From Paraburkholderia phytofirmans PsJN (lineage in GTDB: Bacteria > Pseudomonadota > Gammaproteobacteria > Burkholderiales > Burkholderiaceae): a stretch of DNA of 64,000 nt. The notes below the pieces were generated by a model. It searched no databases and was not told where the DNA came from. It was given only the letters and a program-made list of their open reading frames with translations. The position numbers and the translations under genes are program-made. Location of the stretch: the NCBI RefSeq assembly GCF_000020125.1, contig NC_010681.1, positions 1,984,001-2,048,000 of the forward strand, given 5' to 3'. This document shows positions 17,768 to 26,642 of the stretch, piece after piece; position 1 is the first letter of the stretch, and every line of letters starts with the position of its first letter.

Positions 17768-19543
17768 TCAGTCGAGCATGCTGATCGCGGTCGGTGCGTC
17801 CTCGCGCTTCGCAGCCAGTTCTTCGAACTCGTTGATCGCGTCGATCTCGGTGCCCATCGAAATGTTGGTCACACGTTCGAGAATCACTTCGACGATCACC
17901 GGCACGTTGAACTCGGAGAGCATCGATTGCGCCTTCAGCAGCGCGGGCTTCAGTTCTTCCGGTTTGAACACGCGGATCGCCTTGCAACCCAGACCTTCGG
18001 CGACGGCAACGTGATCCACGCCGTAGCCGTTCATCTCCGGCGCGTTGATGTTCTCGAAACCGAGCTGCACGCAGAAGTCCATGTCGAACGCGCGCTGTGC
18101 CTGGCGGATCAGGCCGAGGTACGAGTTGTTCACCACCACATGCACGTACGGCAGCTTGAATTGCGCGCCCGCTGCCAATTCTTCGATCATGAACTGGAAG
18201 TCGTAGTCACCCGAGAGCGCCACGATCGGACGCTGCGGATCAGCCGCACGCACGCCGAGCGCTGCCGGAATCGTCCAGCCGAGCGGGCCGGCCTGGCCGC
18301 AGTTGATCCAGTTGCGCGCCTTGTAGACGTGCAGGAACTGCGCGCCGGCGATCTGCGAGAGACCGATCGTGCTCACGTAGCACGTGTCGCGGCCGAACAC
18401 CTGGTTCATCTCTTCGTAGACGCGCTGCGGCTTCATCGGCACATTGTCGAAGTGCGTCTTGCGATGCATCGTCCGCTTGCGCTCCTGGCAATCGGCGACC
18501 CATGCGCTGCGGTCCTTCAGCTTGCCCGCGGCTTTCCATTCCTTTGCCACTTCGACGAACAGTTCGAGCGCGGCCTTCGCGTCCGACACGATGCCCAGAT
18601 CCGGGCCGAACACGCGGCCGATCTGCGTCGGTTCGATGTCGACGTGCACGAACTTGCGGCCCTTCGTGTACACCTCGACGCTGCCCGTATGACGGTTCGC
18701 CCAACGGTTGCCGATGCCGAGTACGAAGTCGGAGGCGAGCATCGTCGCGTTGCCGTAGCGGTGCGAGGTTTGCAGGCCGACCATGCCGGCCATCAACGGA
18801 TGGTCGTCGGGAATCGCGCCCCACGACATCAGTGTCGGGATCACCGGCACGCCGATGGTTTCGGCGAACGTGACGAGCAGGTCTTCAGCGGCTGCGTTCA
18901 ACACGCCGCCACCCGAGACGATCAGCGGCTTGTCCGAGTTATTCAGCAACGTGAGCGCGGCTTCGATCTGCTTGCGCGTCGCTTTCGGCTTGTAGACCGG
19001 CAGCGGTTCGTAGGTGTCGATGTCGAATTCGATTTCGGCGAGCTGCACGTCGATCGGCAGGTCGACCAGCACCGGACCCGGACGGCCCGAGCGCATCAGG
19101 TGAAAAGCCTGCTGGAACACGCGCGGCACGAGTGCCGGTTCACGCACGGTGACGGCCCACTTGGTGACGGGCTTGGCGATCGACTCGATATCGACGGCCT
19201 GGAAGTCTTCCTTGTACAGACGCGCGCGCGGCGCCTGGCCCGTGATGGCGAGAATAGGAATGGAGTCGGCCTGAGCCGAGTACAAGCCGGTGATCATGTC
19301 CGTGCCGGCGGGGCCCGACGTCCCGATACACACGCCGATGTTGCCCGGTTGAGCGCGCGTATAGCCTTCGGCCATATGCGACGCGCCTTCGACGTGGCGC
19401 GCCAGCACGTGGCTGATGTTGCCTGCCTTGCGCATGGCCGAGTAGAACGGGTTGATCGCTGCGCCCGGAACGCCGAATGCGGTGTCGATGCCTTCTTTTT
19501 CGAGCACCAGCACGGCTGCGTCGACGGCTCTCATCTTGGCCAT
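17768..19543 (-). CDS. gcl: glyoxylate carboligase
   Basis: A 591-residue ThDP enzyme that joins two glyoxylates to tartronate semialdehyde and CO2. The N-terminal Pyr domain has [15 protein letters not shown] and [15 protein letters not shown]. Val51 in RHVEG occupies the position of the Glu conserved in nearly all other ThDP enzymes, the known diagnostic feature of Gcl. The C-terminal PP domain holds [19 protein letters not shown] and [10 protein letters not shown]. It is the first gene of gcl-hyi-garR and is divergent from a LysR regulator. No glycerate kinase gene follows garR in this window. Confidence 0.96.
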   Translation of the reverse strand: MAKMRAVDAAVLVLEKEGIDTAFGVPGAAINPFYSAMRKAGNISHVLARHVEGASHMAEGYTRAQPGNIGVCIGTSGPAGTDMITGLYSAQADSIPILAITGQAPRARLYKEDFQAVDIESIAKPVTKWAVTVREPALVPRVFQQAFHLMRSGRPGPVLVDLPIDVQLAEIEFDIDTYEPLPVYKPKATRKQIEAALTLLNNSDKPLIVSGGGVLNAAAEDLLVTFAETIGVPVIPTLMSWGAIPDDHPLMAGMVGLQTSHRYGNATMLASDFVLGIGNRWANRHTGSVEVYTKGRKFVHVDIEPTQIGRVFGPDLGIVSDAKAALELFVEVAKEWKAAGKLKDRSAWVADCQERKRTMHRKTHFDNVPMKPQRVYEEMNQVFGRDTCYVSTIGLSQIAGAQFLHVYKARNWINCGQAGPLGWTIPAALGVRAADPQRPIVALSGDYDFQFMIEELAAGAQFKLPYVHVVVNNSYLGLIRQAQRAFDMDFCVQLGFENINAPEMNGYGVDHVAVAEGLGCKAIRVFKPEELKPALLKAQSMLSEFNVPVIVEVILERVTNISMGTEIDAINEFEELAAKREDAPTAISMLD

Positions 19544-19849
19544 GAATGTCTCCTGAATGTCTTGGGGATGGGCGAATTAAAAGTGTTGAGTGGACTTTAG
19601 GCCTGACGGAAAGGTTTGATAAGATCAGTGCGGGTCGCTTATTTCGAAACAAAAAGTATGGAATGGCCCGCGAACTGGCATCGGGGCGCGCGCTGCGTGG
19701 GATCGGAGTAAGCGCTAAAGCGCCAACTCCGATCGACCGCCTTGCATGGGATCGGAGTAAGGCGCTAAAGCGCCAACTCCGATCGACCGCCCTGCGTGGG
19801 ATCGGAGTAAGCGCTAAAGCGCCAACTCCGATCGACAGAGGAGACAACA
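19544..19849. promoter_or_regulatory. divergent control region gcl / LysR regulator
   Basis: 306 bp between divergent gcl and the LysR gene. The half near the LysR gene is occupied by three long palindromic repeats (19701-19833). The remaining 150 bp near gcl should hold the promoters; I cannot assign a boxed LTTR site. Confidence 0.55.
19701..19833. repeat. three tandem palindromic repeats (REP-like)
   Basis: Units of 34-35 bp at 19701-19734, 19750-19784 and 19800-19833 share 9-bp outer arms GATCGGAGT / ACTCCGATC around an inner GCGC-TAAA-GCGC hairpin. Two 15-bp spacers (GACCGCCTTGCATGG and GACCGCCCTGCGTGG) are also nearly identical. Unit 2 has one extra G that pairs with the opposing C and lengthens the inner stem to GGCGC/GCGCC. 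The last unit ends 16 bp before the LysR ATG. No other copy was noticed in this window. Confidence 0.9.
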
Positions 19850-20764
19850 ATGGACCGCTTCAAACAGATCGAAACCTTCGTGCGCGTCGCGGATGCCGGC
19901 AGCCTTGCGGCGGCCGCGCTGGAGGAGGGCGTGTCGCCGGTGATTCTCGGCCGGCGCATCGACGCGCTGGAAAAGCGCCTCGGCGTGAAACTCATGTACC
20001 GCTCGACGCGCCGGCTCGTGGTCAGCGAAGACGGCGCCGCGTTTCTGGAGCGCTGCCGGGGTCTTCTCACCGAATGGGATCAGGCGGAAAACGAACTGAG
20101 CGCCGGGCGGCGCGCGGTCAACGGCCATCTGATCGTGTCGGCGCCGGCCGCGTTTGGGCGCAAACACGTCGCACCGCTCGCGCCGGTGTTTCTCGCCGAC
20201 AAGCCGGAATTGCAGGTGTCGTTCAATCTGACCGACCGGGTGGTGGATCTGGTGCGCGAAGGTTACGACCTGTCGATCCGCATAGGCGGCGCGGTGGATC
20301 CGAACTTCGTGGCGGTCAAGCTGGCGTCGAACCGGCGGGTGGTGTGCGGCACGCCGGAGTATTTTCGCCAGCACGGCAGGCCGAAAACGCTCGAAGACCT
20401 GCCGCAGCACAACTGTCTCGCATTCAATCTTCAAGGCGGACAGAACCGCGGCTGGTATTTCCGCCGCAACGGCAAGCTGGCGACGGTGCGGGTGGGCGGC
20501 ACGCTCGACTGCAACGACGGTGAATTGCTGCACCGCTGGGTATCGGAAGGTCTCGGGCTCGGCTGGCGCTCCACGTGGGAGATCCAGCAGCAGCTGGCGC
20601 GCGGCGAGCTGGAAACCGTGCTCGACGAGTTCGCGCTGCCCGACTACGACATTCTCGCCGTCTACCCGCAGCAGCGGTATGTGCCGGCCAAGGTGCGGTA
20701 CTTCATCGATTATCTGAAAGAGGTCTACGCGAGCGAGGATTACTGGAACCGGCCGGCTTACTAG
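19850..20764 (+). CDS. LysR-family regulator, divergent from gcl operon
   Basis: A 304-residue LTTR. The N-terminus MDRFKQIETFVRVADAGSLA and RRIDALEKRLGVKLMYRSTR form the HTH; the effector domain with HLIVSAPAAFGRKHVAPLAP is the DmlR/AaeR-like branch (CrgA subgroup). A GAGGAGA ribosome site sits 7 nt before the ATG and immediately after the last palindromic repeat. Divergent position makes it the likely regulator of glyoxylate metabolism (inference). Confidence 0.9.
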   Translation: MDRFKQIETFVRVADAGSLAAAALEEGVSPVILGRRIDALEKRLGVKLMYRSTRRLVVSEDGAAFLERCRGLLTEWDQAENELSAGRRAVNGHLIVSAPAAFGRKHVAPLAPVFLADKPELQVSFNLTDRVVDLVREGYDLSIRIGGAVDPNFVAVKLASNRRVVCGTPEYFRQHGRPKTLEDLPQHNCLAFNLQGGQNRGWYFRRNGKLATVRVGGTLDCNDGELLHRWVSEGLGLGWRSTWEIQQQLARGELETVLDEFALPDYDILAVYPQQRYVPAKVRYFIDYLKEVYASEDYWNRPAY

Positions 20765-20909
20765 CCGTAGCCGCGCCCGGCGATCCCGGCCAGTTTTTTG
20801 CGGATTCTGCGCGGCGGCGGGAATAAACTCGGCAAATGGCCGGTTATCCATTGCAGAGAGTGTCCCGGCGAGCTGCATCGCATAGCCCGCAATGCCCTGG
20901 AGGGCCGAG

Positions 20910-21644
20910 GTGGTCCAGACCGATTCAGAACCTGTCCGCGCGCACGGCGAGTCCGAAGCAGCGAGGAGCCGGCGCTTTCAGCAGTTGGCGCTGCCGCACC
21001 TCGATGCCGCGTACAACCTTGCGCGCTGGTTGTGCGGCAACGCGAGCGATGCCGACGATGTCGTGCAGGAAGCGTTCATGCGCGCATTCCGCTTCTTCGA
21101 CACATTTCGCGGCGACTCGGCGCGGCCGTGGCTGCTGGCAATCGTCCGGCGCACCTGGTACACGGAATGGCGACGACGTTCGTCGTCGCACGAGACGGTG
21201 GAGTTCGACGACACCATGGACGACGCCTCGTTCGACGGCTGGAGCGTCGGCGGCGCCGATCCGCAGGCGCTCCTGATCCGCGACGAGGACACGAAGCGCG
21301 TGCATGAGGCGCTTGCGCAACTGCCGGTCGAATATCGGGAAGTGCTGATGCTGCGGGAGCTGGAGGAAATGGGTTACAAGGAGATCGCGGCGGTGGCCGA
21401 CGTGCCGATCGGCACGGTGATGTCCCGGCTCGCGCGGGGGCGTCGCAAGCTTGCCGCGTTGCTCGCGGAGAAACAGGGGGGCGCGACTGCCTCGCACAGG
21501 TCGTCGGCGTGCGCGGCGTCCGGCCCGGGCAGATCGGCCACGGCGAGCGTGACCCCATTGCGGGCGTCCGCCAACGGCCGACCACTCAACTCGCCAGGCG
21601 GCACCGCCGCCGGCAGCGCTCAGGAGACGCCAGATGGACTGTAA
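20910..21644 (+). CDS. ECF-type RNA polymerase sigma factor
   Basis: A 244-residue sigma-70 family factor. Region 2 spans about residues 24-92 (LDAAYNLARWLCGNASDADD with VVQEAFMRAFRFFDTFRG); region 4 spans about 130-187 (LPVEYREVLMLRELEEMGYK). The GTG at 20910 is chosen because GGAGG lies 6 nt upstream; an in-frame ATG at 20892 has no ribosome site. After region 4 there is a low-complexity tail of about 55 residues not typical of ECF factors. The end overlaps the anti-sigma gene by 11 bp, indicating coupled expression of a sigma/anti-sigma pair. Confidence 0.92.
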   Translation: MVQTDSEPVRAHGESEAARSRRFQQLALPHLDAAYNLARWLCGNASDADDVVQEAFMRAFRFFDTFRGDSARPWLLAIVRRTWYTEWRRRSSSHETVEFDDTMDDASFDGWSVGGADPQALLIRDEDTKRVHEALAQLPVEYREVLMLRELEEMGYKEIAAVADVPIGTVMSRLARGRRKLAALLAEKQGGATASHRSSACAASGPGRSATASVTPLRASANGRPLNSPGGTAAGSAQETPDGL

Positions 21645-22569
21645 TGAAGCGCGGCCGCTCCTCGACGCGAACGCCGATCACGAATTGCCCGCGCCGGATG
21701 CCCGGCGTGTTCAGCAGCACATCGAGAGCTGCGACGGCTGCCGGCGCGAAAGCGAGAACCTGCGGGCCTTGAGCGGCGCGGTGCGGGCGGCGCCTTACCA
21801 TCGTGCGCCGCAGTCGCTGCGCGAGCGGATCATCGCGGGATTGCCGTCCGTCGACGAGCCGGTCGCGGCGGCCGAGGCGTCCGAGGTGCCGCTTGCCCAT
21901 GTCGAGGCGCCGCCGCGCGAACGTGCGCGGCGCGGCTGGCTCGATCGTTTGCTGGACGGCATGCGGGCGCCGCAAGGTGGCTTCGGCTTGCCGACGGGCG
22001 CGGGCGGCGGCGCGGTCGGATCAGGCGGCGTGTTCGGGCGCGGCTGGCTGATGGTGCTGGTGCTCGTGCTGGGCGCGGCGGCGGCGGGCGTGGCGCTGAA
22101 CCTGCGCCGGCCGGCGGACTTCGGACCGTTCGCCGACGAGCTGATAGAAAGCCACGTGCGCGCGCAGGTCTCAGGGCGCGACATCGACGTGATTTCGACG
22201 GATCGGCATACCGTCAAGCCCTGGTTCAACGGCCGGCTGGACTATTCGCCGCCGGTCGAGGATCTCGCGGCGAACGGCTTCGCGCTGGAGGGCGGCCGCC
22301 TCGATTACCTCGCGCATCAGCGGGTGGCCGTGCTGGTGTACCGCTACCAGAAGCACGTGATCGACGTGTACGTCTTTCCGCAGACCGCCGCCAGCGGCAC
22401 GGTGCCGGCGACGCTGGGCCGCGAAGGCTATTCGATTGCGCACTGGAACGCGGAAGGCATGACCTGGTGGGCGATCTCGGACGCCGCGCCGGATGCGCTG
22501 AAGGGGCTGGAAGTGGCGCTGAAGGCGCGTCTGCAAAGCGGCAGCGAGCGCACGGAAGCGGGCTCATAG
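21634..22569 (+). CDS. membrane anti-sigma factor with zinc-finger (ZAS) domain
   Basis: A 311-residue protein. The N-terminal zf-HC2/ZAS motif is His29-x3-Cys33-x2-Cys36 within QQHIESCDGC, preceded by Cys3. A Gly/Ala-rich cytoplasmic linker leads to one transmembrane helix at about 137-157, followed by a periplasmic domain with DVISTDRHTVKPWFNGRLDY, a motif common in ChrR-unrelated transmembrane anti-sigma proteins of Burkholderia. It should hold the overlapping ECF factor inactive at the membrane until a periplasmic signal arrives. The signal is unknown. Confidence 0.9.
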   Translation: MDCNEARPLLDANADHELPAPDARRVQQHIESCDGCRRESENLRALSGAVRAAPYHRAPQSLRERIIAGLPSVDEPVAAAEASEVPLAHVEAPPRERARRGWLDRLLDGMRAPQGGFGLPTGAGGGAVGSGGVFGRGWLMVLVLVLGAAAAGVALNLRRPADFGPFADELIESHVRAQVSGRDIDVISTDRHTVKPWFNGRLDYSPPVEDLAANGFALEGGRLDYLAHQRVAVLVYRYQKHVIDVYVFPQTAASGTVPATLGREGYSIAHWNAEGMTWWAISDAAPDALKGLEVALKARLQSGSERTEAGS

Positions 22570-22759
22570 ACTGGCTGGAAACGGCCACTGGGCGGCCTTG
22601 GCGGCCCGCAGGCCGCCGGGCTGTACCGGTTTGGCTGTTCAGGCCTCGCCAGCCGTTTCAGGCTGACCGGCGCGAGAGGCTGCGTCCGCTCTCGTCGCGG
22701 CGCCACCGCCTAAACCCTTGAAAACACACCCGATTCGCGCCTCGCAATAACGGGATATC

Positions 22760-22788
22760 TTGCAACCCGGCCCTAATCGGGTTACACT
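22760..22788 (+). promoter_or_regulatory. sigma-70 promoter of the rpsF operon
   Basis: -35 TTGCAA (22760-22765), 17-bp spacer, -10 TACACT (22783-22788). Start of transcription is expected near 22795, giving a leader of about 68 nt. A 6-bp inverted repeat (AACCCG/CGGGTT, 22764-22783) spans the spacer. Confidence 0.78.
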
Positions 22789-22862
22789 CTTTGGCTTCAC
22801 ACTTGCCACACCGGTTCGACGCCCGGGTGGCTTTAATCCATAAGTCAGCACAAGGAGTGAAT

Positions 22863-23237
22863 ATGCGTCATTACGAAATCGTATTTATCGTGCACCCGGA
22901 TCAAAGCGAGCAAGTGCCCGCAATGATCGAGCGTTACAAGTCCACGATCACCTCGCACGGTGGCCAGATCCACCGTATCGAAGACTGGGGCCGTCGCCAA
23001 CTGGCCTACATGATCGAGAAACTCGCCAAGGCTCACTACGTCTGCATGAATATCGAATGCGACCAAACCACGCTCGACGAGCTGGAACACGCATTCAAGT
23101 TCAACGACGCTGTTCTGCGTCACCTGATCGTCAAGATGAAGAAGGCCGAAACCGGCCCGTCGCCGATGATGAAGGAAGTGCAGCGCGAAGAAGCCAAGAA
23201 GTCGGCTGCTACGCAACCGTCCGAAGCGCAGGCTTAA
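22863..23237 (+). CDS. rpsF: 30S ribosomal protein S6
   Basis: A 124-residue bS6. [25 protein letters not shown] and the RNA/S18-contacting [18 protein letters not shown] are canonical. An AAGGAG ribosome site lies 6 nt upstream of the ATG; upstream in-frame codons are leader. First gene of rpsF-priB-rpsR-rplI. Codon use shows the strong bias of highly expressed genes. The C-terminal tail is Lys/Glu/Ala-rich; it lacks the long Glu run of E. coli S6. Confidence 0.98.
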   Translation: MRHYEIVFIVHPDQSEQVPAMIERYKSTITSHGGQIHRIEDWGRRQLAYMIEKLAKAHYVCMNIECDQTTLDELEHAFKFNDAVLRHLIVKMKKAETGPSPMMKEVQREEAKKSAATQPSEAQA

Positions 23238-23288
23238 GACACACTATTTAAGCTACCAGATCAAAGCGTCGTTCTCGTCGAAGGCTAC

Positions 23289-23588
23289 ATGAATCGGCTG
23301 CAACTTACGGCCAGCGTCGTCGAACGCGAACCGGTGCGGTACACCCCCGCCGGCGTTCCGATTGCAGGCTGCACGTTGCACCACCGCACGGAAGTCGTCG
23401 AGGCAGGTATTGCCCGGCAAGTCGAACTGACCATGCAGGCGGTAGCCGCAGGCGAGGCGAGCGGTAAGCTGGAAAGTTGTCAGATGGGCGTGGAAACGCT
23501 CTTCACAGGCTTCCTGGCGAAAAAGCACCGCAACGCAAGAACTCTGGTATTTCACATCACAGCATTGCAGGACATTGGAAAGGACTGA
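23289..23588 (+). CDS. priB: primosomal replication protein N
   Basis: A 99-residue single OB-fold protein ([40 protein letters not shown]). PriB binds single-stranded DNA and PriA during replication restart. It is encoded between rpsF (51 bp) and rpsR (2 bp), the classic position in beta- and gammaproteobacteria. The C-terminus FHITALQDI is the conserved last strand. Confidence 0.94.
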   Translation: MNRLQLTASVVEREPVRYTPAGVPIAGCTLHHRTEVVEAGIARQVELTMQAVAAGEASGKLESCQMGVETLFTGFLAKKHRNARTLVFHITALQDIGKD

Positions 23589-23590
23589 AC

Positions 23591-23866
23591 ATGCCCCGCC
23601 CGACTGGTAAGAAATTCGACAAGCGTCGTCAGCAACAAAATCCGCTCTTCAAGCGCAAGAAGTTCTGCCGTTTCACGGCCGCTAATGTCGATCATATCGA
23701 CTACAAGGACCTCGAAACGCTGAAGGACTTCATCGGCGAAAACGGCAAGATCACGCCGGCGCGTCTCACGGGTACGAAGTCGCACTATCAACGCCAGCTG
23801 GATACGGCAATCAAGCGCGCACGTTTCCTCGCGCTGGTGCCGTACACCGACCAGCACAAGGCCTAA
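23591..23866 (+). CDS. rpsR: 30S ribosomal protein S18
   Basis: A 91-residue bS18. [22 protein letters not shown] is the family core and [20 protein letters not shown] the C-terminal helical part. It forms a heterodimer with S6 on the platform of the 30S subunit. The ATG at 23591 lies 2 bp after priB; codons upstream in frame belong to the priB overlap. A single Cys is present (Cys26). Confidence 0.98.
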   Translation: MPRPTGKKFDKRRQQQNPLFKRKKFCRFTAANVDHIDYKDLETLKDFIGENGKITPARLTGTKSHYQRQLDTAIKRARFLALVPYTDQHKA

Positions 23867-23893
23867 CCCGACGACGCGATAAGGAGTCTCCGA

Positions 23894-24346
23894 ATGCAAA
23901 TTATTCTTCTGGAAAAAGTCGTCAATCTGGGCAACCTGGGCGATATCGTGAAGGTCAAGGACGGTTACGCACGTAACTTCCTGATCCCGAACAAGCAAGC
24001 TCGCCGTGCAACGAAAGAAGCTTTGGCTGAATTCGAAGTGCGTCGCGCAGAACTGGAAAAAATCGCCGCTGAAAAGCTGGCCGCAGCTACCGCTCAAGGC
24101 GAAAAGCTGGGTGGCTCGACCGTTCAGATCAATCAGAAGGCTGGCGTCGACGGCCGTCTGTTCGGTTCGGTGACGAACGCGGACATCGCTGAAGCCCTGG
24201 TCAAGCAAGGCTTCGCAGTGGAAAAGGCGCAAGTGCGTCTGCCGGAAGGCCCGCTGAAGCTGGTTGGCGAGCACGCAGTCCAGGTCTCGCTGCACACCGA
24301 CGTCGTCGTCGATGTGACGGTGGCTGTGATCGGCGAACACGTCTAA
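23894..24346 (+). CDS. rplI: 50S ribosomal protein L9
   Basis: A 150-residue bL9. The N-terminal rRNA-binding domain [21 protein letters not shown] with [13 protein letters not shown] is followed by the long connecting helix and the C-terminal domain ([18 protein letters not shown]). An AAGGAG ribosome site is present. It is the last gene of the operon; a strong intrinsic terminator follows 49 nt later. Confidence 0.98.
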   Translation: MQIILLEKVVNLGNLGDIVKVKDGYARNFLIPNKQARRATKEALAEFEVRRAELEKIAAEKLAAATAQGEKLGGSTVQINQKAGVDGRLFGSVTNADIAEALVKQGFAVEKAQVRLPEGPLKLVGEHAVQVSLHTDVVVDVTVAVIGEHV

Positions 24347-24395
24347 GCCGACCGTCTAGCATCACATAGCATCTGCCAGGAGTTTGCTGGCGAAA

Positions 24396-24429
24396 GGCAG
24401 GGGCCGGGGAACCGGCCCCTGCCTTTTTT
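24396..24429 (+). terminator. intrinsic terminator of the rpsF-rplI operon
   Basis: Perfect 12-bp GC-rich stem (24396-24407 with 24412-24423), GGAA tetraloop, then six T. It separates the ribosomal operon from dnaB. Confidence 0.93.
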
Positions 24430-24476
24430 GTGCCCGTTTTTTGTTTTTCCCGCTCGCCGCGGCCGCCTGATTACCC

Positions 24477-24482
24477 GATAAT
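24477..24482 (+). promoter_or_regulatory. -10-like box just upstream of the dnaB start
   Basis: GATAAT at 24477-24482 ends 8 nt before the dnaB ATG. No Shine-Dalgarno is visible between them (CCCTCTCC), so a very short or leaderless transcript is possible. Confidence 0.4.
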
Positions 24483-24490
24483 CCCTCTCC

Positions 24491-25876
24491 ATGAACGCAC
24501 CGTCCAAAGATCCCCAACTCGAGTCGCTGAAAGTCCCGCCGCATTCGATCGAGGCCGAGCAATCGGTGCTGGGCGGCCTGCTGCTCGACAATGCCGCGTG
24601 GGACCGCATCGCCGATTTCCTGTCGCAGAGCGATTTTTACCGCTACGACCACCGCATCATCTTCGAGCACATCGGCAAGCTGATCGCGGCCACGCGCCCG
24701 GCCGACGTGATCACCGTCTACGAGGCGCTCGGCACCTCGGGCAAGGCGGAGGAGGTTGGTGGTCTCGCCTACCTGAACGCGCTGGCGCAGAACACGCCGA
24801 GCGCGGCCAACATTCGCCGCTACGCGGAAATCGTGCGCGATCGCGCGGTGCTGCGCCGGCTGGTCTCGGTCGCCGACGAAATCTCGGCCGACGCCTTCAA
24901 TCCGCAAGGCAAGGAAGTCCGCCAGTTGCTGGATGAGGCTGAGTCCAAGGTGTTTTCGATCGCCGAAGACGGCGCGCGCGGCACGCAAGGCTTCCTCGAA
25001 ATCGGACCGCTGCTGACGGAAGTCGTCGAGCGGATCGATACGCTGTATCACACGGCCAACCCGAGCGACGTGACCGGCACGCCGACCGGCTTTGTCGATC
25101 TGGACCGCATGACTTCGGGCATGCACGGCGGCGAGCTGATCATCGTCGCCGGCCGTCCGTCGATGGGTAAAACGGCGTTTTCGATGAACATCGGCGAATA
25201 CGTGGCGGTCGAGTACGGCTTGCCGGTCGCGGTGTTCTCGATGGAAATGCCGGGTTCGCAACTCACCATGCGTATGCTTGGCTCGGTCGGACGGCTGGAT
25301 CAGCACCGTATGCGCACCGGGCGTCTGACGGACGAGGATTGGCCGAAGCTCACGCATGCCGTGCAGAAAATGAGCGAGGCGCAGATTTTCATCGACGAGA
25401 CCGGCGGTCTGAACCCGATGGAATTGCGCTCGCGCGCGCGCCGCTTGTCGCGCCAGTGCGGCAAGCTGGGGTTGATCATCATCGATTATTTGCAGCTCAT
25501 GAGCGGATCGTCGTCAGGTGAAAACCGCGCCACCGAAATTTCGGAAATCTCGCGTTCGCTAAAGAGTCTCGCCAAGGAACTCGACGTACCGGTGATCGCG
25601 TTGTCGCAGCTCAACCGGGGTCTCGAACAGCGCCCGAACAAGCGGCCGATCATGTCGGACTTGCGCGAATCCGGCGCTATCGAACAGGATGCCGACGTGA
25701 TCCTGTTCATTTACCGCGACGAAGTGTACAACCCGGACAGTCCGGACAAGGGCACGGCCGAAATCATCATCGGTAAGCAGCGGAACGGTCCGATCGGCCC
25801 GGTTCGGCTCACGTTCCATGGTCAATTCACGAAGTTCGACAACTTTGCCGGCGCGCAGAATTTCTACAGCGACTAA
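24491..25876 (+). CDS. dnaB: replicative DNA helicase DnaB
   Basis: A 461-residue hexameric helicase. The N-terminal DnaG-interacting domain spans about residues 10-125 (PPHSIEAEQSVLGGLLLDN), then a linker, then the RecA-like domain with Walker A GRPSMGKT at 221-228, Walker B LIIIDYLQLM, and the arginine-finger region LSQLNRGLEQRPNKRPIMSD. Full length, no intein. It sits directly behind the rpsF operon but is separated by a strong terminator and probably has its own promoter. Confidence 0.98.
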   Translation: MNAPSKDPQLESLKVPPHSIEAEQSVLGGLLLDNAAWDRIADFLSQSDFYRYDHRIIFEHIGKLIAATRPADVITVYEALGTSGKAEEVGGLAYLNALAQNTPSAANIRRYAEIVRDRAVLRRLVSVADEISADAFNPQGKEVRQLLDEAESKVFSIAEDGARGTQGFLEIGPLLTEVVERIDTLYHTANPSDVTGTPTGFVDLDRMTSGMHGGELIIVAGRPSMGKTAFSMNIGEYVAVEYGLPVAVFSMEMPGSQLTMRMLGSVGRLDQHRMRTGRLTDEDWPKLTHAVQKMSEAQIFIDETGGLNPMELRSRARRLSRQCGKLGLIIIDYLQLMSGSSSGENRATEISEISRSLKSLAKELDVPVIALSQLNRGLEQRPNKRPIMSDLRESGAIEQDADVILFIYRDEVYNPDSPDKGTAEIIIGKQRNGPIGPVRLTFHGQFTKFDNFAGAQNFYSD

Positions 25877-25912
25877 AAACGCAAATTCGCGCAGAAGTGA
25901 AGCGATAACTGG

Positions 25913-25932
25913 AGCGTCGTTGTAACGACGCT
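25913..25932 (+). terminator. hairpin after dnaB
   Basis: 8-bp stem AGCGTCGT/ACGACGCT (25913-25920 with 25925-25932, loop TGTA), 37 nt after the dnaB stop. Only a weak T-tract (CTTCTC) follows, so it is a possible rather than certain terminator. Confidence 0.45.
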
Positions 25933-25962
25933 TCTCAAAGTGCGGCTTGGGTCTCCCAACGG

Positions 25963-25968
25963 TACAAT
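25963..25968 (+). promoter_or_regulatory. -10 box of the phosphate uptake pair
   Basis: TACAAT at 25963-25968, 48 bp before the DUF47 gene ATG. A matching -35 element is not clear. Confidence 0.45.
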
Positions 25969-26015
25969 GTGGCGGTTTTATGTCAGCCATAATGTGACCA
26001 ATTTTCGGGATCCCA

Positions 26016-26642
26016 ATGTTCGGTCGATTCATGCCCACCGAGGGCAAGTTCTTTGAAATTTTCAATGCGCACGCAACGTGCATCGTCTCGGCAAGCCGCG
26101 AACTCGAGCTGCTGATCGACAACCTGCAGGACGCCGAGACTCATAAGCAAAACGTGCAGAAAGCCGAGAAGGCCGCTGACAAGCTCACGCACGAAACCAT
26201 CGACCTGCTGCACAAGACGTTCATCACGCCGCTCGACCGTGACGAGATCCACAAGCTGATCACCACGATGGACGACATCCTCGACCTGATGGAAGACGTC
26301 GCCACCGCAATTTCGCTGTATGACGTGCAAGCCGTGACCTCCGAGGCGAGCCAGTTGGCGCATATCTGCACGGCAACCTCCGAGCGCGTGCAGTTCGCGG
26401 TGAGCCTGCTGTCCGACATGAAGCAGGCGAGCCAGATTCTGAAGGCCTGCGAAGACATCGACCGTCTGGAATCGGAGGCCGATCGCGTGCTGCGCTCGGC
26501 CATGTCGAAACTGTTCCGCGAAGAAGACAACGTCAAGACCCTGATCAAGCTCAAAGCGATCTACGAATTGCTCGAAACGATCACGGACAAGTGTGAAGAT
26601 GTAGCGAACATCATCGAAGGCATCGTGCTGGAAAACGCATAA
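26016..26642 (+). CDS. DUF47 (PhoU-like) protein, PiT accessory
   Basis: A 208-residue all-helical PhoU-like protein (MFGRFMPTEGKFFEIFNAHA; KLTHETIDLLHKTFITPLDRDEIHKL is the conserved core and carries metal-contact acids). Such proteins are encoded next to PiT transporters and modulate their activity. The stop codon TAA shares its last base with the ATG of the transporter gene, so the two are translationally coupled. Cytosolic. Confidence 0.93.
   Translation: MFGRFMPTEGKFFEIFNAHATCIVSASRELELLIDNLQDAETHKQNVQKAEKAADKLTHETIDLLHKTFITPLDRDEIHKLITTMDDILDLMEDVATAISLYDVQAVTSEASQLAHICTATSERVQFAVSLLSDMKQASQILKACEDIDRLESEADRVLRSAMSKLFREEDNVKTLIKLKAIYELLETITDKCEDVANIIEGIVLENA

Noticed and set aside
17711..19600. 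629-codon plus-strand frame antisense to gcl
   Set aside because: High-GC shadow of gcl with no recognisable protein features.
19546..20523. 325-codon frame running through the palindromic repeats
   Set aside because: It only exists because the repeats are open in that frame; the LysR gene uses another frame with a good ribosome site.
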